Shown: piece after piece, positions 47,466 to 59,587 of the stretch
Layout of the letters: each line of letters opens with the position of its first letter
Numbering within the stretch: the first letter of the stretch is position 1
Source: an uncultured Eubacteriales bacterium
Lineage (GTDB): Bacteria > Bacillota > Clostridia > Saccharofermentanales > Saccharofermentanaceae
NCBI GenBank assembly: GCA_900314745.1
Contig: OMWK01000020.1
Span: 1-64,000 of the forward strand
Reading direction: 5' to 3'
Length of the DNA stretch: 64,000 nt
Translations under genes and position numbers: made by a program
The notes under the pieces: model-generated
The model's input: the letters and a program-made list of their open reading frames with translations, nothing else
What the model was told of the DNA's origin: nothing
The model's database searches: none

Positions 47466-48960
47466 TCCGCTAAGGTTATTCCTCATAAGGAACATATGGG
47501 TATATCCGGTATTCGTTATCGTCATCTATTCGATATCCTCATTCTTCATAAGCGGAATGATACCGAGACTCACAGGAAGCATAATCCTGGGATTCTTCCC
47601 GTGGAAGGAACTCATGAAGAAGATATTCTCAGGCAATTACAAGCATATGAGAACACAGCTTCTGATCATGCTTCAGGTTCTTACGACAAGCGTCAGCAGC
47701 GGATACTCCATCGAGAGATCGCTGACGCTTATAAGGCCTGTGATTGAGCATTCATTCGGAAGCAGAAGTGTTCTTATCAAACCGCTGATAACACTCGAGA
47801 ACAACATCAAGGTACATATGAATCTTGATAAGGCGCTGGATATTTTCTCCAAGGAACTGAACTTTCCTGAGACGATACCCATCTTTCACGCGCTCGCCAT
47901 ATCATCTGACATCGGCAACAACAGCCTTGCGATACTAAGAAGCAGCTGTCAGATGCTGTCGGAAATGAACGCAGTACAAAATGAGATAAACGCCGCTAAT
48001 GCGGGCAAGAACGCGGAAGCTGTGATGCTTTGCATCATGCCGTTCGTAATAACCGCGGCGCTGGACAGAATGGGAGGCAATTACCTCGAGACTGCAAGGG
48101 CATCACGGACGGGTTCTATCATACTTATCGCTGCTTTTTCAGTCGCTATCCTCGCTTCTGCCCTTCTGTTCAGATTCATGACGCACTCCGAGAAGGTAAA
48201 GAAATCATCAGAACTCGAACAAAGACCCGTCGACTCATCATCCGAGAAGCTGATGCTTACCGAGCTTCTTAAGAAAGTTATGCCTTCGGGATTCATAGCA
48301 TCGAGACACGAGATATTCAACGAACTGTCGATTGATCCCAAGCATGCATATGAAACATATCTACGTAAACAGGTAATTATCTGCTCAACAGTCTTCGTAA
48401 TGTCCTTATTGGTTCTGTACATAGCAGGAATAAAACTTCTCTTCAGTCCGCTTCTGACAATCACAGTAGCCGTTCTCGGAGCATACGACATAAGACGGGA
48501 GGCTGAACTTCGAAGAGAAGATCTGATGAGGGACATGCCATTATTTCTGTGCCTCATAACGACTCTTCTTGAAGCAGGACTTCAGCTTCCCAAATCAATT
48601 GAAATATGCTCATATGCCTTCAAGGAAAGCAACAGCCTGTCTTCCGAGATACGCAATCTTCGGGCCATGATGCTAAGCGGAATGACAGCCTCGGATGCGG
48701 TAGACAGACTTTCCTTAAGGATACAGATACCGGAAGCCCAGTCTGCGCTCCTTCTGGTCGCAAGATACGGAAGACTGGGAACATCCGAGGTATTGGGACT
48801 TCTAGGTCTTCAGGCTTCAGCCTGCTGGAACCTTTGCAGGAACGCTGCAAGAAAGAAACAGGAACGCGAAGCATTAGGCCTTCTGTTCCCCATGACACTC
48901 GACTTCGTATCAGTGCTCATGGTCGCTACAACACCGGCAATAATCTCTCTGGGTATATAA
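47410..48960 (+). CDS. TadB-TadC fusion, inner-membrane platform of the Tad pilus
   Basis: 516 residues holding two T2SF-type modules. Residues about 75-225 (TadB-like) are flanked by helices at 22-38, 46-60, 200-216 and 232-252. Residues about 345-500 (TadC-like) follow helices near 315-360 and end in a hydrophobic pair near 490-515. Elsewhere TadB and TadC are separate genes. The GTG start at 47410 is supported by GGAGG 8 bases upstream, although it overlaps tadA by 56 bases. The AUG-free start and coupling suggest that TadBC is limiting relative to TadA. Confidence 0.85.
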   Translation: MNGSVLIQNLKTRVNIKDDPLRLFLIRNIWVYPVFVIVIYSISSFFISGMIPRLTGSIILGFFPWKELMKKIFSGNYKHMRTQLLIMLQVLTTSVSSGYSIERSLTLIRPVIEHSFGSRSVLIKPLITLENNIKVHMNLDKALDIFSKELNFPETIPIFHALAISSDIGNNSLAILRSSCQMLSEMNAVQNEINAANAGKNAEAVMLCIMPFVITAALDRMGGNYLETARASRTGSIILIAAFSVAILASALLFRFMTHSEKVKKSSELEQRPVDSSSEKLMLTELLKKVMPSGFIASRHEIFNELSIDPKHAYETYLRKQVIICSTVFVMSLLVLYIAGIKLLFSPLLTITVAVLGAYDIRREAELRREDLMRDMPLFLCLITTLLEAGLQLPKSIEICSYAFKESNSLSSEIRNLRAMMLSGMTASDAVDRLSLRIQIPEAQSALLLVARYGRLGTSEVLGLLGLQASACWNLCRNAARKKQEREALGLLFPMTLDFVSVLMVATTPAIISLGI

Positions 48961-48981
48961 CGAATAAAGGAGGATTGGAAT

Positions 48982-49155
48982 ATGCGGATATTTGATGTCA
49001 GAAACAAACGCGGCATGGGAACCGTGGAAATCGTCATCATCATAGCTGTACTGGTAGCACTTGCTCTTATATTCCGTGAAGGACTTACAAGATATGCAAG
49101 CAACGTTATGCAGTATGTATTTGATGAAGGCCGTGTTACCGGAGCGTTCGGCTGA
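48982..49155 (+). CDS. flp: Flp1-family type IVb pilin
   Basis: 57 residues, preceded by an excellent AAAGGAGG 8 bases before the ATG. A basic leader (MRIFDVRNKRG) ends in the prepilin-peptidase site G|MGTVE, which places Glu at position +5 as in type IVb pilins. A single hydrophobic helix (IVIIIAVLVALALIF) and a short amphipathic tail follow. This is the major pilin and lies directly after the TadBC gene. No prepilin peptidase (TadV/CpaA) gene or TadE/F pseudopilin gene is in the window, so processing must rely on genes elsewhere. Confidence 0.88.
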   Translation: MRIFDVRNKRGMGTVEIVIIIAVLVALALIFREGLTRYASNVMQYVFDEGRVTGAFG

Positions 49156-49185
49156 CATAATCATTAAAGAATAAAGGACACAATT

Positions 49186-50298
49186 ATGGAAATTAGAAAA
49201 GGTCCCTACGGACATTATGCTGTCAGAAAGATTGAAGACATAGACTCTATACACGACTATACCCGGAAGATCGTTGCAGAAAACATTCTGGGTCATATGC
49301 TTCCGCTGTACATAATCCCGACAATGGACCATTATGAAGCATCATATGATTTTTCAGGGCTTACGTCTCTCTTTCATACATCTAACCAAAACAATAATCC
49401 AAACAAGCTTCGTAAGGCCATTGGGGACCTTCTCTATTTCTTGTCCGGTCTTCCAGACTACCTTCTATCCCCCGCTTCGGTACTCTTGGATATCAACTAC
49501 ATATTCACGGACGAGGATTATTCCGAACTTAAGGTATGCTTCGATCCGGTCAAAGTACCGCCCGAATACCTGAATATAGGTTCAATATCCAAAACAGAGG
49601 TTAAAACCTTTCTTAATTCGGATATCGTATCCGCGGCCGTATCACCCTCGGAAACAGACAGTGTCATATATGCCATTGAACAGAACGATCCGGAACTTCT
49701 CAGGAAAGCCGCCGACGTGATAAGAACTCCTGTTGAGAAGGAGAAGAAACAGCCTGAATTACTGGAGAACAATGAATTCAAGATGATCATTCTCCTAAGC
49801 ATAATTTCACTTATCTTCGCGATAACCAAGCTCACCGTTCTGTCGCTTATATCTGAATCATTAGTCTTATTCTTCTCTTACAGATTATGGAAAACTCTTA
49901 CGAACAAGCCTGAGATAACAGTGCCGCACACTTTGGAGAACACCAAGAAACAGATGCTCTTCGGTGATGAGTCGGAAATCTGCCGCGGACTTAATGCCGT
50001 CATACTGTCAAGCCGTGACCCCGCTACCAACCAAGATGACAAGAAAGCTATCTATACTGATGACGCGGTGATCGGTTCAGACAGATTTCTGTGCGACATA
50101 TTTACTCCCGATAAAGGAATCTCGCCTATGCACGCGAGGATCAAGAAATCGGGAAGAACCTATTATGTCAGCGACTTATCTTCGGATAATTCAACTTTCC
50201 TGAATGACATGAGACTTGATCCCGGCAGAGACTACGAGATCAAAAGCGGTCAGTCACTCATATGCGGAAACAGGGAGTTTCAGATAGAGATAATCTGA
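49186..50298 (+). CDS. FHA-domain protein of the Tad locus (DUF6382-like N-terminus)
   Basis: 370 residues. The N-terminal domain (residues 1-165) resembles the region found with FHA domains in Clostridial Tad loci (DUF6382-like, uncertain). Two transmembrane segments lie near 203-235, and a C-terminal FHA domain spans about 295-370 with GSDRFLCDI, SPMHARIKKSG and YYVSDLSSDNSTFLND, which binds phosphothreonine. The PP2C phosphatase at 1944 could act on such sites, but no kinase is in the window. It ends directly at the convergent atpC stop. Confidence 0.7.
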   Translation: MEIRKGPYGHYAVRKIEDIDSIHDYTRKIVAENILGHMLPLYIIPTMDHYEASYDFSGLTSLFHTSNQNNNPNKLRKAIGDLLYFLSGLPDYLLSPASVLLDINYIFTDEDYSELKVCFDPVKVPPEYLNIGSISKTEVKTFLNSDIVSAAVSPSETDSVIYAIEQNDPELLRKAADVIRTPVEKEKKQPELLENNEFKMIILLSIISLIFAITKLTVLSLISESLVLFFSYRLWKTLTNKPEITVPHTLENTKKQMLFGDESEICRGLNAVILSSRDPATNQDDKKAIYTDDAVIGSDRFLCDIFTPDKGISPMHARIKKSGRTYYVSDLSSDNSTFLNDMRLDPGRDYEIKSGQSLICGNREFQIEII

Positions 50299-50802
50299 TC
50301 AGATTATGCTCTTCCAGCCGTATTCATCAACAAGGACGGCTATCCTCTCCTTCTGGTGATCCGAACCATGCTCTTCAAGAAGATGACGTCTCGCCCTGGC
50401 TCTCGCCATAGCCTGCTCAATGTCCTTTACCATTACGTCACGGGCTATCCTGTCCTCGATAAGTCTTGCTTCCTTGAGTTTCTTGGAAGCTTCAGTATAG
50501 GATCTGCAGGTTCTTCTGGGACTTAGATCCTCAGGGAATTCAGCTGCATTACATACAATCATTATGCTGTTCTCGCGGACTTCACAATAACCTTCCGAAT
50601 GAGTGAAATACTTTGTCTCACCATCCTGAACAAGATGTGCAACTCCGGGAAACAGCGTAACTATTAAGGCCGGATGACCCGGCATGAATCCCATCTGTCC
50701 GTCAAGCGTTGTGATGACGACGGAACTGACGTCCCCCTCGAAGAAAAGCTTATACGGAGTAACAATTACAAGCTTAATTGTCTTGGAATTAACTTCAGCC
50801 AT
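50299..50802 (-). CDS. atpC: ATP synthase epsilon subunit
   Basis: 167 residues, about 30 longer than usual. The N-terminal beta-sandwich is typical (KLVIVTPYKLFFEGDVSSV, DGQMGFMPGHPALIV). The C-terminal helical part runs RLIEDRIARDVMVKDIEQAMARARARR and ends in an additional tail of about 20 residues. Central-stalk subunit; the C-terminal helices can inhibit the enzyme. Last gene of the atp operon. Confidence 0.93.
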   Translation of the reverse strand: MAEVNSKTIKLVIVTPYKLFFEGDVSSVVITTLDGQMGFMPGHPALIVTLFPGVAHLVQDGETKYFTHSEGYCEVRENSIMIVCNAAEFPEDLSPRRTCRSYTEASKKLKEARLIEDRIARDVMVKDIEQAMARARARRHLLEEHGSDHQKERIAVLVDEYGWKSII

Positions 50803-50806
50803 CGGA

Positions 50807-53177
<2,371 letters not shown>

Positions 53178-53178
<1 letters not shown>

Positions 53179-55067
53179 CAGTCTTCTTCTTTATACTCGG
53201 GATGCTCTTCTATGTAGTAATCCCTGAAATCTGCCTCGAACTCATCAATCTTGGCCTTGGTCTCATCCTCGAACTTACCCTCGGAGCGGATGTCCTCGAG
53301 AATATCCATTCTGTTGAGTCTGATCCTGTCCAGAACCTCGAAGATGTACTCCTTGATATCCTCTTTGGCAAGGAAAGTCAGCTTGTCGGAAGTCGCAAGG
53401 TACAGCATTATAACCTGCTCCTCCATCGACAGAGGAGAGTACTGCTCCTGCTTGAGCACCTCATTAAGAATTACGCCTCTTTTAAGCTGAAGCTGCGTGT
53501 TCTCATCAAGATCCGTTCCAAACTGAGCGAAAGCCGCCATCTCACGCGCCTGTGCAAGTGCAATACGCACCGGGCCTCCGACCTTCTTCGTAGCCTTCGT
53601 CTGCGCAGCGCCGCCTACTCGGGATACCGAGAGACCAACGTTTATAGCAGGACGCTGACCAGAGAAGAACAATTCGGGTGAAAGATAAATCTGACCGTCC
53701 GTAATCGAGATTACGTTAGTCGGGATGTAAGCCGAGATATCATCGCCGAGCGTCTCGATGATCGGAAGTGCCGTCATTGAGCCGCCGCCCTTCTCGGAAG
53801 AAAGCTTGGATGCTCTCTCGAGAAGTCTGCTGTGCAGATAGAATACATCACCGGGGTAAGCTTCTCTTCCCGGAGGTCTTCTAAGAAGAAGCGAGATTGC
53901 TCTGTAGGCCTGCGCATGCTTACTTAAGTCATCGTAAATTATCAGAACATCCTTGCCGTCATACATGAACTCCTCACCCATGGCACAGCCGGAGAAAGGT
54001 GCGATGTACTGCAAAGATGCCGTATCCGAAGCGCTCGCCGCTACTACTATCGTGTAATCCAGAGCGCCGAATTTATCGAGGGTATTAACCGTGTTAACGA
54101 TAGTGCTCATCTTCTGACCTATGGCTACATAGATACAGATAGTATCCTTGCCCTTCTGGTTGATGATCGTATCGATTGCAATTGCCGTCTTACCCGTCTG
54201 ACGGTCACCGATTATGAGCTCTCTTTGTCCTCTGCCAATTGGCGTCATGGCGTCAATTGCCGTAATGCCGGTGGCGAGAGGTTTGTTTACGGGCGATCTG
54301 TCTACTATCGCAGGAGCCTTGGCCTCGACAGGCCTTGTTCTCGTATAGCGGATGATGCCCTTGCCGTCTATAGGGTGACCCAGAGGGTCTACAACACGTC
54401 CGAGAAGCCCCATGCCGACGGGAACTGAAACCGTGGTCCTCGTTCTCATGCAGACCGTGCCCTCAACTACGTCGTCTGCTCCGGACAGAAGGACGACACC
54501 GACGCCGTTCCTCTCGAGGTTAAGCGCAAGTCCGAAACCGCCTGTGGTAAACGTAACCAGCTCAGACAGCATGCAGTGTTCCAGACCGGAGACCATTGCA
54601 ACGCCGTCGCTTACACTCTGGACAAGACCGACTTCCTCTATGTTGTCGACATTATCAAAAGCTTCTTCGATACGCTTCTGCAGGGCCTCGCCTGTAAGCT
54701 TTGCTATCTCTGCACTGTCAAAAGAAGATGTAGGCGACTCTTCAAATCTGTCGATAGCCTTCCTGATATCATCTCTTACCTTCTCCTTCGAGAATGAAAT
54801 GTCATCATCGGCCTCCTCGAGATTACGGGAACGCTTAACAAACGTTCCGAGTCTTTGCAGCTGGCCCTTTACACTGTAGTCATATCTTGTACCGCGCGCG
54901 TAGATAACGAAGCCGCCGATAAGAGCCTCGTCAACCTCGAACTCGAGCTCATAATGCTCGATATTATTCTTGGCGGCAAAAGTATCGGCGATACGCGATA
55001 TCTCAAGCTCGGTCATATCGCCCGCAGCGACTACCTTAAGAAGAAGGGGTTTACTGCTCAACTTCAT
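53178..55067 (-). CDS. atpA: ATP synthase alpha subunit with fused delta C-terminal domain
   Basis: 629 residues, about 115 longer than normal AtpA. Residues about 105-629 are a standard alpha subunit ([12 protein letters not shown]-loop [54 protein letters not shown]). Residues 1-75 match the C-terminal domain of subunit delta ([35 protein letters not shown]). A charged linker (about 76-112) joins them. The operon has no separate atpH, and the N-terminal six-helix delta domain is missing. ATG 55067 has AGAGG upstream and overlaps atpF by 17 bases; the fused region lies in the same open frame, so it is not a frameshift artefact. Confidence 0.92.
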
Positions 55068-55629
55068 CCACCTCTTCCTTGATCAAATCTTGAACGTGCT
55101 TATCCGCGAGAGTCTTGAGCTTATCGTGCTCAACTACGTCGCCGATTACTCTTCCTGCGACTTCAACAGAGAGATCGGATATCTCATCCTTCATCTCCTC
55201 TATCGCGACTCTCTTCATACGGACAACTTCATTCTCGGCTCTGGATATCATCTCGGAAGCTTCATCCTTAGCCTTCTGCTTGATTATCGCAGCCTGCTCA
55301 TCAGCACTTGCCCTCGCATCCTCAAGGATCTGGGCAGCTTCAGCTCTGGCATCGTCAATGGCCTGCTTGGACTTCTCGGCATTTGCCTTCGCTTCTTCCT
55401 CCTGCTTCTCGGCATTCGCGATATTGCTGTTGATCTGCTCTTCCCTCTTCTTGATTATTCCGAGGATCGGCTTAAACAGCACGAACTTAAAGAACAGGAA
55501 CACAAGAAGGACATTGAAGACCGTTATGAGGATAGTTGCCGCATAGCCGCCCATCTGATCGGCGGAGAACAGCGAAGACTCCTCTGCGGCTTCTTCTGCC
55601 ATCATAAACATCGAATACATGTTAATCAT
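55051..55629 (-). CDS. atpF: ATP synthase b subunit
   Basis: 192 residues. One N-terminal transmembrane helix (about residues 29-50, [20 protein letters not shown]), then a long charged helix rich in Ala, Glu and Lys (about 60-165) that dimerises as the peripheral stalk, and a C-terminal tail. The C-terminus of b normally contacts delta; here delta's C-terminal domain is part of alpha. The ATG 55629 has GGGAG 10 bases upstream; a second ATG nine bases downstream is possible. Confidence 0.93.
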   Translation of the reverse strand: MINMYSMFMMAEEAAEESSLFSADQMGGYAATILITVFNVLLVFLFFKFVLFKPILGIIKKREEQINSNIANAEKQEEEAKANAEKSKQAIDDARAEAAQILEDARASADEQAAIIKQKAKDEASEMISRAENEVVRMKRVAIEEMKDEISDLSVEVAGRVIGDVVEHDKLKTLADKHVQDLIKEEVDEVEQ

Positions 55630-55645
55630 CAGTAATGATCTCCCG

Positions 55646-55927
55646 TTACTTTACAGTGAATATCAAAAGCAGTGATACAACGAGTGCATAAATGGCAAGT
55701 GACTCGATGAACGCTATACAGATAAGGAGCAATGTCTGTATCTTACCGAAGACCTCGGGCTGTCTTGCACCCGCATCGAAAGCACGGGAAGCAGCAATTC
55801 CGATAGCAAGAGAAGCGCCGCACGAACCCAAGCCTATAGCAATTCCAGCAGCGAGAACCGCCAATGCCCTGGGCTCGATAGTGCCCGTCGTGTCAAGTAT
55901 CGCACTTGTAAAACTGATAAGATCCAT
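55646..55927 (-). CDS. atpE: ATP synthase c subunit (proton type)
   Basis: 93 residues: two transmembrane helices (about 20-48 and 64-90) joined by the polar loop GARQPE. The ion-carrying Glu lies in AFIESLAIYALV. The Na+ type of c-ring carries a Gln in the first helix about 12 residues before the loop; here that position is Ile, and the residue two before the Glu is Phe instead of Val. This predicts proton coupling by established c-ring rules. The glycine-rich first helix has an unusual LGSCGASLAIG sequence. Confidence 0.95.
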   Translation of the reverse strand: MDLISFTSAILDTTGTIEPRALAVLAAGIAIGLGSCGASLAIGIAASRAFDAGARQPEVFGKIQTLLLICIAFIESLAIYALVVSLLLIFTVK

Positions 55928-55942
55928 ATAAAACCTCCGTTA

Positions 55943-56791
55943 TTACTCGACAGCGGCAGCAGATGCTGCTTCTGTTGATTTCTTTTTCTTATCTTTCTTC
56001 TTCTTAACAAACAGTTCAGGATGCTCCTCCATCTCGTGACCTACTTCGATACTCTCACCGATGTAGTAGATCGTAAGATAAGAGAAGATGATAGCCTGTA
56101 AAACTCCGTCGGCAAGATCGAACCAGAGACCGAAAGCCGCAGGAACGATGATCGGGCAGACAATGTGGAGGAACTCCATGAATACGAATGCTCCGAATAC
56201 GTTACCGAACAATCTCAGGCAGAGAGATACAGGTCTAACAAGTATGTCTATGATCTTAAAAGGAAGCATGAAGGCCATGGGATGAATGAGCATTCTTCCG
56301 AATCCCTTAAATCCTACAAACCTGATGGATACATAGATTACATAGACGATCGCACAGAGCGCCATAGCTATCGGGAATCCTATGTTCTTAGCGGGCGGCG
56401 CGATGCCGAAGATCGATATGGTATTACATGCGGTGATCATGATAAAGAAAGTACCTATCATCGGCGCGATATGACGGGCCTCGTCCTCCCTTATGCCGAA
56501 TCCCTCCGCAACTGTAATTACGAGTCCGACGAGCATCTCAACAAACGTCTGCTTCGTGTCGGGGCGGATCTTTGGCTTTGAAGCCATTATGGCGAATATG
56601 ATTGCAAATATGCCGACTGCGATCCATGTGACGATTACGGCATCCGTAAGGACAACCTTGAAGTCACCGATTACCAGGTAGTTCTGAACCTGCAAGATCG
56701 CTTCATTTATCTTCTCACCTATGTCCCCTATGGTGAAGTGCTCCTTAAGGTGTTCCAGGAAAGAAGCTCCGAATTCGACGAACCATTCCAT
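55943..56791 (-). CDS. atpB: ATP synthase a subunit
   Basis: 282 residues with about six transmembrane helices. The essential channel Arg is in PVSLCLRLFGNVFGAF near residue 195. The C-terminal tail is Lys-rich and then Ala/Ser/Glu-rich (from about residue 255), which is an extension beyond the usual protein. First gene of the atp operon, 18 bases downstream of upp, so upp and the synthase share a transcript. No atpI is present. Confidence 0.94.
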   Translation of the reverse strand: MEWFVEFGASFLEHLKEHFTIGDIGEKINEAILQVQNYLVIGDFKVVLTDAVIVTWIAVGIFAIIFAIMASKPKIRPDTKQTFVEMLVGLVITVAEGFGIREDEARHIAPMIGTFFIMITACNTISIFGIAPPAKNIGFPIAMALCAIVYVIYVSIRFVGFKGFGRMLIHPMAFMLPFKIIDILVRPVSLCLRLFGNVFGAFVFMEFLHIVCPIIVPAAFGLWFDLADGVLQAIIFSYLTIYYIGESIEVGHEMEEHPELFVKKKKDKKKKSTEAASAAAVE

Positions 56792-56809
56792 CAGCAGTTC
56801 ACGCTTTCC

Positions 56810-57445
56810 TTAGTTTGTTCCGAAGATACGGTCACCGGCGTCTCCGAGACCCGGGATGATATATGAATGATCATTAAGTCTCTCATCCTTTGCTGCACAG
56901 TAGATATGAACATCAGGGTGATCCGTTGTGATTCTCTCGATTCCCTCGGGAGCTGCGATGAGACACATGAACTTAATGTTGTGGATGCCCTTCTCCTTGA
57001 GATATCCGATGGCGGCTGAAGCCGATCCGCCGGTAGCGAGCATGGGATCGAGAAGGATTACATCCCTCTCGTTGATATCTTCGGGAAGCTTACAGTAATA
57101 AGTATGAGGCTCAACGGTTACGGGGTCTCTGTAAAGACCGACGTGGCCGACCTTTACGTTAGGAATGAGCTTTACCATGCCGTCAACCATTCCAAGCCCG
57201 GCGCGAAGGATGGGAACGATCGCGATGTTCTTCCCTGCGAGCACCTTGGTGTGGGCTACGGCAACCGGAGTCTCGATCTCGACTTCCTTCATGGGAAGAT
57301 CTCTTGTAACCTCGTAAGCCATGAGCATCGATATCTCTGATACGAGCTCACGGAACTCCTTTGTACATGTATTCTTATCACGCAAAAGCGAGATCTTATG
57401 CTGGATCAGCGGGTGGTCAAATACGAATACGTTTCCTTCTGCCAT
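56810..57445 (-). CDS. upp: uracil phosphoribosyltransferase
   Basis: 211 residues, standard. Type I PRTase motifs [13 protein letters not shown] near residue 76 and the PRPP loop [19 protein letters not shown] near 128-146, plus the uracil-binding [13 protein letters not shown] at the end. Salvages uracil with PRPP to UMP. Lies between rpiB and atpB, as in many Bacillota. Confidence 0.96.
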   Translation of the reverse strand: MAEGNVFVFDHPLIQHKISLLRDKNTCTKEFRELVSEISMLMAYEVTRDLPMKEVEIETPVAVAHTKVLAGKNIAIVPILRAGLGMVDGMVKLIPNVKVGHVGLYRDPVTVEPHTYYCKLPEDINERDVILLDPMLATGGSASAAIGYLKEKGIHNIKFMCLIAAPEGIERITTDHPDVHIYCAAKDERLNDHSYIIPGLGDAGDRIFGTN

Positions 57446-57466
57446 GGGGTTACCTCTCTTAACTTA

Positions 57467-57919
57467 TTACTTGAAATTCTCGTCTTCTGTCTGCTTCATC
57501 TGTCCGATACGCTCAGCATGCCTTCCGCCTGCAAACTCCTCTTCGAAAAAGCAGTCCACCATCGCGAAAGCGATCTCGGGACCAACTACTCTGGCACCGA
57601 AAGCAAGAACGTTGGCATCGTTATGCTGACGGCACATTCTTGCCATGTACTCGTTGTTGCACAAAGCGGCTCTGATGCCCTTGTGCTTATTGCAGACCAT
57701 CGAAATGCCTATGCCTGTTCCGCATATTGCAATTCCGCGGTCAGCCTTGCCGGACAAAACGTCATTTGCAACCTTATTGCCGGCCTCAACATATGAGAAA
57801 CGCTCAGTTGCAGATACGGCACCGCCGTCGATAACCTCAAAACCCTTGGACTTAAGGTGCTCGATAACGAGCTGCCTCATGTCGAAACCTGCGTGATCAG
57901 ATGCTATTGATACGATCAT
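57467..57919 (-). CDS. rpiB: ribose-5-phosphate isomerase B
   Basis: 150 residues. RpiB motifs: ASDHAGFDMR at residue 6, GIAICGTGIGISM near 67, with the catalytic Cys in ICGTG, and the RAALCNNEYMARMCRQHNDANVLAFGAR region near 84-107. Interconverts ribose-5-phosphate and ribulose-5-phosphate in the pentose phosphate pathway; related enzymes act on other sugar phosphates. Its start overlaps the proA stop by 4 bases. Confidence 0.94.
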   Translation of the reverse strand: MIVSIASDHAGFDMRQLVIEHLKSKGFEVIDGGAVSATERFSYVEAGNKVANDVLSGKADRGIAICGTGIGISMVCNKHKGIRAALCNNEYMARMCRQHNDANVLAFGARVVGPEIAFAMVDCFFEEEFAGGRHAERIGQMKQTEDENFK

Positions 57920-59169
57920 ATATCTCTCCTTATATGCTTGAATTTCTTATTGCCTGAAGCGTAATCCGCTACTATGTCGCCGTTGCCGTACAGCTTGTAC
58001 TTATACGATACAAGTCCCTCAAGACCTACCGGGCCTCTGGCATGAAGCTTGCTCGTTGATATTCCGACTTCCGCACCGAAGCCGTATCTGAAGCCGTCTG
58101 CAAATCTGGTGGAGCAGTTAAGAAGAACACTTCCGGAGTCAACCTTGTTCATGAAATACTCCGCATTCTCCTTATTAGTTGTAATAATGGCATCCGTATG
58201 ACCTGAACCGTACTTATTGATGTGGTCGATAGCCTCATCGATGCTGTCAGTAAGCTTTATGGATACCTCGTAATCAAGGTACTCGTGATGCCAGTCGGTA
58301 ACCTCATCCTCTGTATGAACAACAACGTTCTTCTCCTCCAGAGCCTTAATGAGCCTGGGAAGCAACGTATCCTTCAATGACCTGTCGACAAGGATGGTCT
58401 CTGTCGCATTACATACAGATACATACTGTGTCTTCGCATCAACCGCGACCTTGACGGCCGTAGCCTCATCGGCATCCTTATCGATGTATGTATGACACAC
58501 GCCGTCAGCATGTCCCATTACGGGAATGGTCGTATTCTTCATGATGTACTGAACGAAGGCATTGGAACCTCTCGGGATGATGAGATCGATGCAGTCGCTT
58601 AAGCCGAGCATTCCAGTTACCTCGTCTCTCGACTCAAGAAGATTGATCCAGCCTTCGGGAACGCCGGCTTCTACTGAAGCATCCCTTATGGTCTCAAAAA
58701 GAACCCTGTTGGTCTCTATAGCCTCTCTTCCTCCCTTGAGGAAAACAGAGTTGCCGCTCTTAAGGCAGAGTGTTGCGATCTGAACAAGAGCATCAGGGCG
58801 GGATTCGAAGATTACGCCGATTACGCCTATTGGGCTTGTAACCCTGTAAAGCTCAAGACCGTCATCCAATGTTGTATGCAGCTTGATCTTGCCGACCGGA
58901 TCCTCGAGACCAATCAGACTTCTTATTCCGTCAACGACATCAGTGAGCTTATGCTCGTCGAAGCGGAGTCTCTTCATGAGAGGTCCCTCAAGGCCCTCTC
59001 TCTCGGACCTTGTAAGGTCGGCTTCATTAGCCTCGAATATCTTCTTACTGTCAGCAAGGAGAGCAGATGCAACTGCTTCAAGAGCCTTGTTCTTGGTATC
59101 GCTATTAAGAAGCGCCATCTTGAATGAGGCCTGCTTGGAAGCTACCGCCTTAGAATAAAGATCAGACAT
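57916..59169 (-). CDS. proA: gamma-glutamyl phosphate reductase (glutamate-5-semialdehyde dehydrogenase)
   Basis: 417 residues. An aldehyde-dehydrogenase-fold enzyme of proline synthesis, reducing gamma-glutamyl phosphate with NADPH. The catalytic Cys lies in TQYVSVCNATETILV near residue 258; PIGVIGVIFESRPD near residue 112 and GLEGLVSYKYKL near the end are diagnostic of ProA. The partner kinase ProB is not in the window. The gene heads the proA-rpiB-upp-atp unit, with an extended -10 promoter upstream and AGGAG about 10 bases before the ATG. Confidence 0.96.
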   Translation of the reverse strand: MSDLYSKAVASKQASFKMALLNSDTKNKALEAVASALLADSKKIFEANEADLTRSEREGLEGPLMKRLRFDEHKLTDVVDGIRSLIGLEDPVGKIKLHTTLDDGLELYRVTSPIGVIGVIFESRPDALVQIATLCLKSGNSVFLKGGREAIETNRVLFETIRDASVEAGVPEGWINLLESRDEVTGMLGLSDCIDLIIPRGSNAFVQYIMKNTTIPVMGHADGVCHTYIDKDADEATAVKVAVDAKTQYVSVCNATETILVDRSLKDTLLPRLIKALEEKNVVVHTEDEVTDWHHEYLDYEVSIKLTDSIDEAIDHINKYGSGHTDAIITTNKENAEYFMNKVDSGSVLLNCSTRFADGFRYGFGAEVGISTSKLHARGPVGLEGLVSYKYKLYGNGDIVADYASGNKKFKHIRRDI

Positions 59170-59198
59170 ATGTTTATACTCCTCTTTTACCTCTGATG

Positions 59199-59207
59199 AT
59201 TATAACA
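59199..59207 (-). promoter_or_regulatory. extended -10 promoter of proA and the downstream atp transcript
   Basis: TGTTATAAT on the minus strand: perfect TATAAT preceded by the TGn extension, which can compensate for the absence of a good -35. The leader to the ATG at 59169 is about 22-25 bases. All of proA through atpC (about 8.9 kb) may depend on this promoter. Confidence 0.58.
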
Positions 59208-59549
59208 CTCATGTTACAGCTAATTAATAAAAGAGCTTTTATTTTTTATCAAATTTCTTTTACCATATAAATTGAAAAGCCGTCGTTTTTGATTATTTTC
59301 ATTCGAAAAGTGTTCATAATGTTCATAACTCTGTCGATAACCTCAAAACAAGCCTTTTCTGATTTCCGATTTTTCAAAGTCAATGATTATTAGTCTTTTG
59401 ACGATTATGACCAAAAGATTGCCAAATTGTTACAGACTCTTTGCAGAATTTGCGAACGCCCAATTCATCGGGCTTCGCGCCGTTTTTGACGCTTGTCCGG
59501 AAGGCTGTGTGTCCACGAGAGAAATACAGTCAAAAATCAAAAAAAGATA
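59208..59549. other. AT-rich gap with repeated TTTTTGAC motifs
   Basis: About 340 non-coding bases between two divergent genes. GCCGTTTTTGAC occurs at 59479-59490 and again at 59557-59568 (inside the promoter spacer of the downstream gene), with a related CGTTTTTGA near 59285 and an inverted GTCAAAAA at 59529-59536. GTTCATAA repeats with 10-base spacing near 59315-59330. No ORF, RNA fold or known operator is recognisable. Confidence 0.45.
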
Positions 59550-59580
59550 TTGACATGCCGTTTTTGACATAGGGTATAAT
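59550..59580 (+). promoter_or_regulatory. promoter predicted to start transcription at the start codon of the 59588 gene
   Basis: Consensus TTGACA (59550-59555), a 19-base spacer and consensus TATAAT (59575-59580). Only seven bases separate the -10 from the ATG at 59588, and none of them is a Shine-Dalgarno sequence. Confidence 0.65.
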
Positions 59581-59587
59581 TGCACGT

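Noticed and set aside
55646-55927. Sodium-specific ATP synthase
   Set aside because: The Gln of the first helix and the Val before the Glu expected in Na+ c-rings are absent.
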